Part shown: piece after piece, positions 33,361-43,475 of the stretch
Position numbering within the stretch: the stretch's first letter is position 1
How the letters are laid out: every line of letters begins with the position of its first letter
From: Datisca glomerata
Lineage: Eukaryota; Streptophyta; Magnoliopsida; Cucurbitales; Datiscaceae
Direction of reading: 5' to 3'
NCBI GenBank assembly: GCA_003255025.1
Contig: QANY01002483.1
Location: 1 to 64,000 of the forward strand
DNA: 64,000 nucleotides
Notes under the pieces: generated by a model
The model's database searches: none
The model's input: only the letters and a program-made list of their open reading frames with translations
Told to the model about the DNA's origin: nothing
Translations under genes and position numbers: made by a program

Positions 33361-36300
33361 TATAATATCCCGACTCTTCGTAAATGAGTATTTTTGTAAA
33401 ACTGATTTACCTAGGATGGGGTTTGCTTTATAGGAAGCCAAAGTCAACCAGGAAAATGTATATCTCCAGAAAATATTTTTAGTTCAATCATTTTTTTCTC
33501 CACTCGTACCAATCCGCCTACTCGGCTTCTTGTACTTAAAGTGAAAAAATAAAGTGAATTTAAAATTTAATTTTAAAAAGTGATTATTTGTAATTTTGAT
33601 AAAATAATTTTAATTTTATATGGTTTAGTTTAAATTTTAATTATTCAATTTTAAAATAATTTTAAAATATATTATAAAATTTAGCTCACTCACACCATAT
33701 ACTTATGTATACCATAGTATTACTTTAACCCTATTTTATCCTTGTTCAAGCAATCTCAACCCTCAATTAAATTTCACTCACACTACATGCATATACACCC
33801 TAAACCAACCTTCAACATGTTATATATATATTATTCCTAAACAACAATTTCTTCTCTCGCAGCCCTCTCCTCCCCCTTGCAGCCTCTCCTCCCCCGCGCA
33901 ACCACCTGCAGCCAGCAGCTCTTCTCCTTTGTTGGTCTTTCTCTAATTGAATTTGGGTAATCTTCTCTTTCTCTCTTTAATCTCTTTCTCTCTCTGTTTT
34001 TGTCTCTCTCTCTCTCTTCCTTGCTTCGTCTTCCTCTCCCTGTTTCTTCCCCTCTCTGTTTTTCTCTTCTCTTTTCTACTGCTTCTCTGTAACCATTTGT
34101 TGTTCTCCCTCCCTTCCTCTTTTTTCTCTCTCAGCTATCCCCTTGCTCTTTCTTCATTCCCTCACTGTTTTTCTTTTCTTTCCCCTATCTGTTTCTTTCT
34201 CCTTCTCGTTCTCTCTCTCTTGTTTTCTCTCTCTCTCTCTCTGACTCTCTCTGCATCCTTCTTCTTTCTCTCTCTCTCCCTTTATTTCTGCCATCACCGG
34301 TGGTTTATAACCGAGGCTCCTTTTCCCCGTCCCTCTGTTTCTCTTTCTCTCGTCCTCTGTTTTTCTCTCTCTATCTCTGTCTCTTTCTGCTTCTATCTAT
34401 CTTTGTCTCTCTTTGCTTCTCTCTTCATCCCTCACTCTCTTCCCCTCTCAGTTTCCCTCACTGTTTCTTTTCCCCTCTTTGTTTCTATCTCCTTCTCATT
34501 TTCTCTCTCTCTTCCCCCCTGTTTTGTCGCGCTTTCCGTTCTGCAACTGGGTCTTGCACCCAGTTGCTATGTTCTGAACCGGTTCATCGAACTGAACTGG
34601 GTCAGCTCACTCGGACCGGTTTGAATCGGTCCATCAGAAAAAATTGAACTGGACTGGTCCGAACCAGCCCGGTCTGAACCTTTTGGCCCGAAGCTTTATC
34701 TTTTGACTCTGGACCCGATATATTATTTTCTGACCTCGTTCTGACCGTTTTGCACTGTTTTAATTAAATCTATATTTTCTATTTTATGATGTTAAAAATG
34801 TGTTTATATTATTTTATTTTAAAATAATTTAGTGATTATATTTTTATTTGGATTTTGGGTCATTAATTGTTTAATTCATTCTTCCACTTCAGGTAAGTGA
34901 GCTTATATAATGGTGTGACTCCCGTTGTTATAAATGTATATGCTTTGCGTAAGTGAAATTATATCGTAATGTGACCCATGCGTGATAAATATATATGCTG
35001 TAAGTGAGCTTACATGATGATGTGACTCCCGTTGTTATAAATGTATATGCTTTGTGTAAGTGAAATTATATCGTAATGTGACCCATGTGTGATAAATATA
35101 TATGCTTGTGTAAGTGAATTTACATGTGTTATTCTCATCAGCTTTAATTGTCTATAAACATGTTACTTTCATAAATATGTTTGTGTAAATTGACTTATAT
35201 AATTATGTGACTCTGATGTTATAATTATATCATGTATTTGTTATCTGTTTAACCATTTTTTGATAATTATTATATTTGGTTAACACTTTGGTAATTGATT
35301 ACTGTTCAGTTAATAATGTGATTATCATGAGATAAATGTCTGAGTACGACTGATTTTGCGTAGTATGTTATCATGTTTGATTCTGTTATATGTATCAGTA
35401 TGCATTATATGATTAATTGTTGTCACATGTTGGATTCTGCAAGTTATGAGGTTGATTCATTCAAGTGGTAATTAAGCAAAATATGAACTTAAGTATGACC
35501 GTTAGTTAACAAGAAATCAGACTTTTCACGTTATGTTCTGTTAAACGAATGGGGTGTCATCTGTTCATGCTTTCGTCACACATAGGGTGTCATCTGTTCA
35601 TGTTTTAGTCATTCATTGGGTGTCATCTGTAAATGTTTTTCGTCACTCATGAGGTGTAATCTGTACACATTTTTTTTCGTCACTTATGAGTGTCATCTGT
35701 TTCATCGCCCGATATGTGCCATCTGTTTTGTTGTCCAATTCATCATGATGTGTTTCAGTTCTGATTAGGTTGTTAACTAGAGGATATGACAAGCCAAGAT
35801 ATGATTAAGATTGTTAAATGATTTTGTTTGAGACACGTGTTATCTGCGTGCTATGTTAAGCCATGTCATGATCAAGTACGTTACTTTATTTCATTTACGT
35901 TATATGTCAAGTTCAGTTATGTATGTCATGATCAAGTACGTTACTTTATTTCATTTATGTTATACGTCAAGTTCAATTATGTTATGTCATGATCAAGTAC
36001 GTTACTTTATTTCATTTATGTTATATGTCAAGTTCAGTTATGTTATGTCATGATTGCATTTATGACATGTGGATGCATGTTATTATGTGAGTTAAAGTGC
36101 TTACTGAGTATTTTAAAATACTCAATCCCCCACAGTTAATTATGATGTAGGTGGTGATGGCGAGCAGCAAGAGTGGGAGACTGCCATAACGAGTTAGATC
36201 AGATGAATTTATATTTTCAGTTTATGATTTGATTAAAAACTTAGGAAAATATTTTCTGTTAAACTTGGTTATTCAAGTAATTTATTTTACGATATGATTT

Positions 36301-36619
36301 TCTATGAATTATGATGAGTGAAAGTTTCATGGATTATGGATTTCAAGTTTTGACGTTATTTCAGAATTTAATTGAATTTTTTGAGGTTTTATTAATTATG
36401 TATTTAAGACACTTTATCGCTTCTGCTATTTTATCATTAAGATTCTGATCATGGATAAGTTTAATGCTTCCGCTATTTAAGGTCAGGGTTTTTCCCATCA
36501 TGATAAATTACGAATTTTCAATTTGAGAATTTTCTCAAAATTAGGGTTTGTTTCAAATTGGAGATTTCAAAATTGTGAAATTACACATATGCTTAACTCT
36601 CGAGGATCGGGGCGTCACA
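33361..36619 (+). repeat. 5' LTR of the gag-only Gypsy element (3259 bp)
   Basis: It begins TATAATATCCCGACTCTTCG (the right LTR begins TGTAATATCCCGAC, so the canonical TG has mutated to TA) and ends GGGGCGTCACA. From 33960 to 34530 it is an almost pure pyrimidine CTCT/TTTCT tract, which creates a long Ser/Leu-rich frame that is not a gene. Further on lie GAACCGG-type words (34570-34680), a duplicated block of about 110 bases around 34890-35110, a run of TGTCATCTGTT repeats (35550-35720) and three copies of a 60-base unit with CATGATCAAGTACGTTACTT (35866-36050). Relative to the right LTR it has about 130 extra bases near 33413-33545 and about 950 extra near 34753-35705. Confidence 0.88.
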
Positions 36620-36622
36620 GTT

Positions 36623-36634
36623 TGGTATCAGAGC
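36623..36634 (+). promoter_or_regulatory. Primer binding site (initiator tRNA-Met)
   Basis: TGGTATCAGAGC lies four bases after the left LTR. It is complementary to the 3' end of plant initiator tRNA-Met, the usual primer of minus-strand synthesis in many plant LTR retrotransposons. Confidence 0.88.
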
Positions 36635-36860
36635 AATGGTTTTAGATTCTGTAGACTTTTCATAGTGAAAAATATGGCATGTCACCTACTCGGCTCCTCC
36701 ATCACCTTACAAGTTAGGTACGCGTGATATGTATGTCTTAATTATTGATTCAGTATGACATGATTTAGTTTCATTATGGCATGTTTGTTACGTATATGTT
36801 ATATTTGTGCAATAAGATTAGGCTTTTGGTAAGTCTTGAATTTTGGTGGGTAGTAGAGTA

Positions 36861-37843
36861 ATGGCTCCCCCTACGAGAAACAACAATAATGCACCGGTTG
36901 ATCCTGCTGCGAACCCTTCGGCAACCATGATCGAATTGTTTCAAGAATTTTTGGAGCTATTGAGGCAGACACTGATGACTCGCCCAGCTCAACTACAGCA
37001 ACCGCAACAGATGACAACGGTCAACGTGCAGCTGATCCACACCTTCAGGAGGCTGAACCCGCCCGAATTTGACGGTCTTTCATCTGATCTATTGTAAGCT
37101 GACGATTAGATTGCGAGATTGGAGCAAATCTTCTAGTTTATGATGTGTTCTGAGATTCAAAAAGTTGTTTGTTCAACTTTTATGCTAACGCGGGAAGCTC
37201 GAAAATGGTGGTAGCTCACACAAAGAACTCATGATGTTATGCATAATCTAGTGACTTGGGATCGATTTAAGGAGCTATTTTTTGAGAAGTATTTTCCGAT
37301 CACCGTCAGAGCGAGCAAGGAGGTCGAATTTCTTAGGCTGGTGCAAGGTAATAGGACTATAGCTGATTATGAGAGGAAGTTCGAGGAATTATCTCGCTAC
37401 GCCACGCATTACATTGATAGCGAGATCAAGAAGGCTCACACGTTTGAAAGGGGACTTCGTCCAGAGATAAAGGGTTCTGTGTCACTCCACAAGCATACCA
37501 CTTATGCAGCAGTGGTTGAAGCAACGTTGTTAATGGAGCAGAATCTTCCACCAAGAGAGCTGACACGGAATGATCGCTTGTCGCAAGAGAAAAGGAAGTT
37601 TCATGACGACCATTTTGAACAACGAGATGCAAAGAAACAAGTTAGAGATTCTCATTCTGTTTGCGTCACTTGCAACAAAAGCCACGTCAGACAGTGTTAT
37701 CAGAAGATTGTTTTAAGTGTGGAAAAAAGGGACATTATCTCAAAGATTATCCGTTGAACAAACAAGGTCAGAATGATAGCACAACAATCAACAGGAATAA
37801 AGGAAAGGCATTCGCTTTGTCACATCAGGAAGCAGGCGATTAA
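36861..37843 (+). pseudogene. Gypsy gag (Retrotrans_gag), broken, no pol
   Basis: The frame starts MAPPTRNNNNAPVDPAANPS at 36861 and carries a Gln-rich linker and RRLNPPEFDG, the typical entry to the Retrotrans_gag domain. A stop at 37095 and two more near 37120 and 37210 interrupt it, with the family words LEQIF, MLTREARKWW and TWDRFKELFFEKYFP around them. From 37239 the frame is open (YFPITVRASKEVEFLRLVQG, DYERKFEELSRYA, RGLRPEIKGSV). The zinc knuckle CFKCGKKGHYLKDY (37709-37750) is in another frame and has Tyr in place of the last Cys. The reading ends at 37843, 196 bases before the right LTR, with no protease. Gag normally forms the virus-like particle that packages element RNA. Confidence 0.85.
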
Positions 37844-38026
37844 ACTGCAGTTTTTATTGGTATACTTTTTGCTTTTGGGCATTCAATCTTCTCGTTGATT
37901 GATCATTGATTTTGTTTTGTTCATTTATGTTTTGTGTCTTACCGTTGATTGAGTTTTGGATTCTTTTTTTGTTATTTCTAGTGTTTTAAAAAAGGTGGCA
38001 TCTTCCTTTCGAGGATGAAAGTTTTT

Positions 38027-38039
38027 AAGGAGGGGAGAA
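38027..38039 (+). promoter_or_regulatory. Polypurine tract
   Basis: AAGGAGGGGAGAA directly precedes the right LTR, the expected primer for plus-strand synthesis. Confidence 0.85.
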
Positions 38040-38748
38040 TGTAATATCCCGACTCTTCGTAAATGGGCATTTTTGAAAAATTGATTTCAAAGATAAAGTG
38101 AATTTAAAATTTGATTTTAAAAAGTGATTATTTGTAATTTGGGTAAAATAATTTTAATTTATAGGTTTAGTTTAAATTTCAATTATTCAATTTCAAAAGA
38201 ATTTTAAAATATATTATAAAATTTTAGCTCACTCACACCATATACTCATGTATACCCTAGTATTACCCTAACCACATTTTATCCTTGATCAAGCAATCTC
38301 AACCCTCAATTGAATTTCACTCACACTACATGCATATGTACCCTAAACAAACCTTTAACCTATTATATATATATATATATATATTCCTAAACAATAATTT
38401 CTTCTCTCGCAGCCCTCTCCTCCCCTTCGCAGCCTCTCCTCCCCCGCGCAGCCACCTGCAGCCAGCGGCTCTTCTCCTTCATTGGTCTCTCTCTAATTGA
38501 ATTTGAGTAATCTTCTCTTTCTTTCTTCTCTTTCTTTCTCTCTCTGTCTCTCTCTCTCGTCCTTGCTTCGTCTTCCTCTCCCTGTTTCTTCCCCTCTCTG
38601 TTTTTCTCTTCTCTTTTCTACTGCTTCTCTGTAACCCTTTGTTGCTCTCCCTCCCTTCCTCTGTTTTTCTCTCTCAGCTATCCTATTGCTCTTTCTTCAT
38701 TCCCTCACTATTTTTCTTTTCTTTCCCCTCTCTGTTTCTTTCTCCTTC

Positions 38749-38789
<41 letters not shown>

Positions 38790-40217
38790 CTCTCTGCATC
38801 CATCTTCTTTCTCTCTCTCTCTCCCTTTTCTTTTGCCATCACTGGTGGTTTATCACCGAGACTCATTTTCCTCTTCCTTCTGTTTCCCTTTCTCTCGTCC
38901 TCTGTTTTTCTCTCTCTATCTATGTCTCTCTCTGCTTCTCTCTATCTCTGTCTCTCTCTGCTTCTCTCTATCTCTGTCTCTCTCTACTTCTCTCTATCTC
39001 TGTCTCTCTCTGCTTCTATCTATCTCTGTCTCTCTCTGCTTCTCTCTTTATCCCTCTCTCTCTTCCCCTCTCAGTTTCCTTCACTGTTTCTCTTCCCCTC
39101 TTTGTTTCTCTCTCCTTCTCATTTTCTCTCTCTCTCCCCCTGTTTTGTCGTGCTTTCCGTTCTGCAACTGGGTCTTGTACCCAGTTGCTCTGTTCTAAAT
39201 CGGTTCAGCTCAATCGGACCGGTCTGAACCAGTCCATCAGATAAAATTGAACTGGACTGGTCTGAACCCACCCAGTCTGAACCTTTTGGCCCGAAGCTTT
39301 ATCTTTTGACTCTAGACCCGATATATTATTTTCTGACCTCGTTCTGACCGTCGCCCAATGTGTGCCATCTGTTTCATCGCCCAATTCGTCATGATTTGTT
39401 TCAGTTAACGTGTGATCAGTTCTGATTAGGTTGTTAACTAGAGGATATGACAAGCCAAGATATGATTAAGATTGTTAAATGATTCTGTTTGAGACACGTG
39501 TTATCTGCGTACTATGTTAAGCCATGTCATGATCAAGTACGTTACTTTATTTCATTTATGTTATATGTCAAGTTCAGTTATGTTATGTCATGATCAAGTA
39601 CGTTACTTTATTTCATTTATGTTAAAGGTCAAGTTCAGTTATATTATGTCATGATTGCATTTATGACATGTGGATGCATGTTATTATGTGAGTTTGCTTA
39701 CTGAGTATTTTAAAATACTCGTTCCCCCACAGTTATTTATGATGCAAGTGGTGATGACGAGCAGCATGAATGGGAGACTGCCATAACCAGTTAGATAAGA
39801 TGAATTTATGTTTTCAATTTATGATTTGATTAAAAACTTAGGAAAATGTTTTCTGTTAAACTTGGTTATTCAAGTAGTTTATTTTACGATATGATTTTCT
39901 ACGAATTATGATGAGTGAAAGTTTCATGGATTATGGATTTCAAGTTTTGACGTTATTTCATAATTTACTTCAGTTTTTCGAGATTTTATTAATTATGCAT
40001 TTAAGACATTTTATCGCTTCCGCTATTTTATGATTAAGATTCCGATCATGGATAAGTTTAATGCTTCCGCTATTTAAGGGTCAGGGTTTTTCCCATCATG
40101 GTAAATTACGAATTTTCAATTTGAGAATTTTCTCAAAATTACGGTTTGTTTCGAATTGGAGATTTCAAAATTGTGAAATTACACGTATGCTTAACCATCG
40201 GGAATCGGGACGTCACA
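38040..40217 (+). repeat. 3' LTR of the gag-only Gypsy element (2178 bp)
   Basis: It begins TGTAATATCCCGACTC and ends GGGACGTCACA. It shares with the left LTR the pyrimidine-rich tract (38500-39150), the GAACCGG-like words and the 60-base unit (two copies, 39529-39650, versus three in the left LTR). It lacks about 950 bases of the left LTR; the junction lies near 39350, where GTTCTGACCG runs straight into TCGCCCAATG. Confidence 0.88.
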
Positions 40218-40222
40218 CAATT
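40218..40222. repeat. Target site duplication CAATT, right copy
   Basis: CAATT directly after the last base of the right LTR; identical to 33356-33360. Confidence 0.88.
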
Positions 40223-40338
40223 ATTTCAAGCAACCAATGCAACAATATAAAGGAAATTTTTTTCTTTCAGAAATGCAAAGGAGAAGAAGAAAATAAGCCA
40301 CACAACTCATAAGTACTTCAAAGCTACTATCCAGGCAC

Positions 40339-40398
40339 CTGCGGAACACCATGATCGGTATATGATTCCAACCAGACCTCAGAATCAATTGAACGTAA
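40339..40398 (-). pseudogene. Upstream 20-codon exon of the unit interrupted by the Gypsy element
   Basis: On the minus strand an acceptor (AAAATATAG) precedes 60 bases that read LRSIDSEVWLESYTDHGVPQ without a stop and end at a donor (CCGCAG then GTGCCT). Phase is 0 on both sides and agrees with the block at 33274. Without the transposon the intron between them would be about 200 bases, normal for a plant gene. The match of phases and the short original intron support one gene, but the exon is short and the family unknown. Further upstream exons were not found before the PP2C gene. Confidence 0.4.
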
Positions 40399-40589
40399 CT
40401 ATATTTTAATCATATCACTTATCAACAAAGCATGAGATGCTACTGAGAATAAGAACTCCAGTCAGAAGTATGCTATGTATTGGAGTTAAGACGACCTGAT
40501 GCCTTTGATTCCTATAGCTACTGCCCACTGGAGCCCGAAATTAGGACTGCCTATCACACTACATCTACAACGCACTCCAATACACCTAT

Positions 40590-40760
40590 GGTCTAGGATC
40601 GAAGCTCAAGCTTACTGAACAAGATGAAAGATCAAGAGTAGATTTAGTCCCAACAAGCTAGTATTATAGGATCTTGAACCCATATCAGAAATGTAGTAGG
40701 CATAAAGCCGAGTCTTACTACTAAACCAGTCACTTGTTGGTCCAATCCATATCATTGGGT
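40590..40760 (-). mobile_element. tRNA-derived SINE
   Basis: On the minus strand an A-box-like sequence (TGACTGGTTTAGTAGTAAGA, 40732-40713) is followed by a well-formed B box (GGGTTCAAGATCC, 40681-40669), with a non-tRNA tail beyond. This is the layout of tRNA-derived plant SINEs. The borders are approximate and no target duplication was identified. 40761-41166 holds only AT-rich DNA and the likely 3' UTR of the PP2C gene. Confidence 0.55.
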
Positions 40761-41166
40761 ATTCTAATACATTGGCTCGTGGTTGCAATTAATCCTCTAT
40801 TTCTAAAATATCATTAATTGAAGTTAACATTGAATTTGAATCTTTGATTGTTGACCAACAATTCTTTCCCAATTCTCTTTATTTATTTATTTTATTTACA
40901 CATTATTATCTCAATTTATACATACACATTATTATCATACTCTGTTGTGCTTTTACCATGCATAAAACAAGTTGATAGTTGACAAACTATTCATCAATCA
41001 CTGAAAGCAACTTCAATGTTTGACTGAGGGCCATATACAGTTTGTCACTTAATCAAAAATAATTTATTAAGATAGACCAGTAGGTATAATCTCCATTATC
41101 TTCTGGCCATGAAAAAGGAGAGGAGAGGGCTCCTTTCTCAACTTGAAGTTGAAAATTTTCAATAGC

Positions 41167-43475
41167 TTAACTTTCCACCTCTTGTTGTTTCTGTAAGACG
41201 AGGCAAACCACACTGCAGTCATCTACTTTTGCATTTGGGAACTTCCTCTCCCATGCGACGGAAGCCGCCTCCACCACATCTTTCGCCGCTGTTTGTTCAT
41301 TATCTGCCGCCCACACTATGGATGCTACTTCATCGTTGCTTAACACATCCCATATCTGTATATTTCGATAGAAAGCAAAAACAGAAAACAGATTTTTTAG
41401 AATTAGAATGTCAATATGATACTACTGATTAGAGAAAATTTTATGGGGAAATAAAAAACGATTTTTAAACTCCCGACAAATTTTTAATGAAATTTGACGT
41501 TTTTTGACAGGGAAAAGACAGTTCTCTCTTGCCTATTTTGTTTGAAAAACTTTCTACTGGATTTAGAGTTCAAATATTGTTTTTCTTTTTCTCGATGATC
41601 TATCAACCGTATTTTCTCATACTATGAAGGGCATGGTTTTGACTAACCCCGTCACTTGCGAGGATAATGAAATGGTCATCGGAGTTTAGGCGGTGGAATG
41701 AGATGTCAGGGATGACGATGATGCCGTGGTTTTTTAAAGTGAAGTCTCCGAAGGCTCGGGACATGGCTAAGCCAGGACGATCTTCATTGGGGAGCCATAC
41801 TCTCTGTATATGTGATTCTTCTTTTAAAGCTAGTACTCTTCCATTGCACCTCCTTATTCTTTCTGCTTCAGCTGCATTAAGGACAATAACCGATCAATCA
41901 TTTGACCAAAACCCACTTAGAAAAACCGTTTTAGAAGGAAAAACAAATAAGAATTGGAAAAATTACTCCAACCTCTCATCTAGTTTGTTTAAATTGACAA
42001 TGACTCTTACTCTACTTCAAAAAAAGTGATGGACTTTCCTTATTTTAAGATTTTTTATTGAAAAATAAACCAAAAACATTATTTCTTACACTAATGCCCT
42101 TAAAATACATTTCAATGCAGATTTACCCTTTTTTGTCAACCGTGAGTTTTCTAACTCAAAGTCATTTTCAGATTCCAAATTTCTCTTTTTTCTTCTTTTA
42201 AAATTATTTTCATTCTAAAATCATTTTTGCAGGAAATGTTTTAAGGGTATTTTTGTACTTTAAAAGAGAAACAAACGTTTTTTGTGTTATTTAAGCAAAT
42301 TAGAGAGAGAGAATTGGTAGAAATTTTCTTAAAAGAAATAATGGATCAAACATTTTCCTTTTGGAGTAAGAGATTCTTACAAGGTAATCCAGGCTTCAGA
42401 TCAGTAGTTAATTGAATGGAGCTGATTCCACCATCTGAAACTCTCCCCAAGACAGCCCTTGAATCACCCAAATTAGCAATAACAAGATCTTCACCCTGAT
42501 TTTTTTTGTAACTCCATTATTTCTTCATACCCAATTTTAAAAACACAAAAAGAACAAAAGAATATATAAATGTTTGAGACATACCTGTCTTACAACAACA
42601 ACAGCAGCGGTTCCACTAATTGAGCAGTCCAAATTCTCTAGAAGCTTAATCTCTTTGTCCATCACCTTGAAAGCACTAACAATAGCTTCATTCCATTCAT
42701 CAAATTCCTTACTTGGTTCCATTATTTCGCCGTCTCTTTTATCAGAATGATGTTTAGATTCGTCGAAGTTATCAGAAGTGGTAAGTTTTGACAGAGGTTT
42801 CTTTTGGCTAAGTAAAAGAGAAGGCAGACGATCTTTCACCATATTGCTCACTATACGACCATTATTCCCATGCCCATCAAAAACTCCACAAAATGCCCCG
42901 TCTTTAACTCCATAGTCCTAGTAAAATCAAAAGAGGCTTATAAGCTTTCATCTCGAATGAACATGGAAGAAGATCAACAAAACAAAATCCAGTATTTATA
43001 TTGTGTTTTTAGTTTTGAAATCTTGTCGATAATTAATTCAAATTACACTTTTGAAATAACTGAAAACTTTACATAAACTCATCTAATATCAACCAAAAAC
43101 TCAATGATATTGCTGAATTCTATGTTGTTCCATCAATTTTCTCTCTGGGGAATTTTATCAGTAACGTGAAGGGCACTTCTATGTAAATGAAAACTCTGCA
43201 TATATCCCGTAGAAATCAATGCCTAATAACAATCTAACAAGAAACGAGTAAACGAATGATTATATGAAGAAAGAAAGCGATGAGTAAACCTGACAAAGGA
43301 TGGCAGAGTCTTGGTTTACTCCTTTGCTTCCTTGTTTAGAACAAACAGAACCAAATTTGTGAAACCCATTATTCTGGAATGGGTTTTCTTCAAAGGTTAA
43401 CCCATTTGGAAGGCCATCTTCAGTTTCATGAACCTGAGAAGAAGATGCAGCGGATATGCAGATTCCCATTCCCAA
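41167..43475 (-). CDS. Protein phosphatase 2C, clade E-like, five exons, 348 aa
   Basis: Exons on the minus strand: 43475-43290, 42917-42585, 42495-42381, 41871-41648 and 41355-41167 (stop 41169-41167). All introns are GT-AG and phases agree (0, 0, 1, 0), giving 348 codons with no stop. It is a metal-dependent Ser/Thr phosphatase. Metal-binding and core motifs are CGVFDGHGNNG (Asp76, Gly77), GTAAVVVV, IANLGDSRAVL (181-188), RPGLAMSRAFGD (243-254), ILASDGIWDVLS (Asp285) and KVDDCSVVCLVL (Asp331). The order and the KPGLP...EAERIRRCNGRV segment fit plant clade E-type PP2Cs. The N-terminus MGMGICISAASSS has Gly at position 2 and an early Cys, so N-myristoylation and palmitoylation, hence membrane attachment, are likely. 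Targets cannot be read from sequence. An acidic, charged insert (about residues 100-135) separates the DGHG region from the next strand. No break was seen. Confidence 0.93.

Larger units (their letters stand above)
33361..40217 (+). mobile_element. Gypsy LTR retrotransposon with gag only, very long LTRs (6857 bp)
   Basis: The element is bounded by direct LTRs (33361-36619 and 38040-40217) and by a perfect 5-base duplication CAATT. It has a tRNA-Met type primer binding site right after the left LTR, a purine tract right before the right LTR, and only 1420 bases of internal DNA holding a broken gag. Protease, reverse transcriptase, RNase H and integrase are absent. It must have depended on enzymes from another element. 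The two LTRs differ by large deletions and by point changes (about eight in the last ninety aligned bases), so the insertion is not recent. It lies in what looks like an intron of a minus-strand gene (exons 40398-40339 and 33274-33077), in opposite orientation to it. Confidence 0.9.

Noticed and set aside
33947..34647. Long Ser/Leu/Phe-rich frames (225 and 115 codons)
   Set aside because: They are translations of a CT-rich tract within an LTR, repeated in the other LTR in different frames; no domain and no codon pattern of a gene.
38639..39244. Overlapping frames of 201, 121 and 101 codons
   Set aside because: Same CT-rich tract in the right LTR; three frames open at once, as expected for a dinucleotide repeat.
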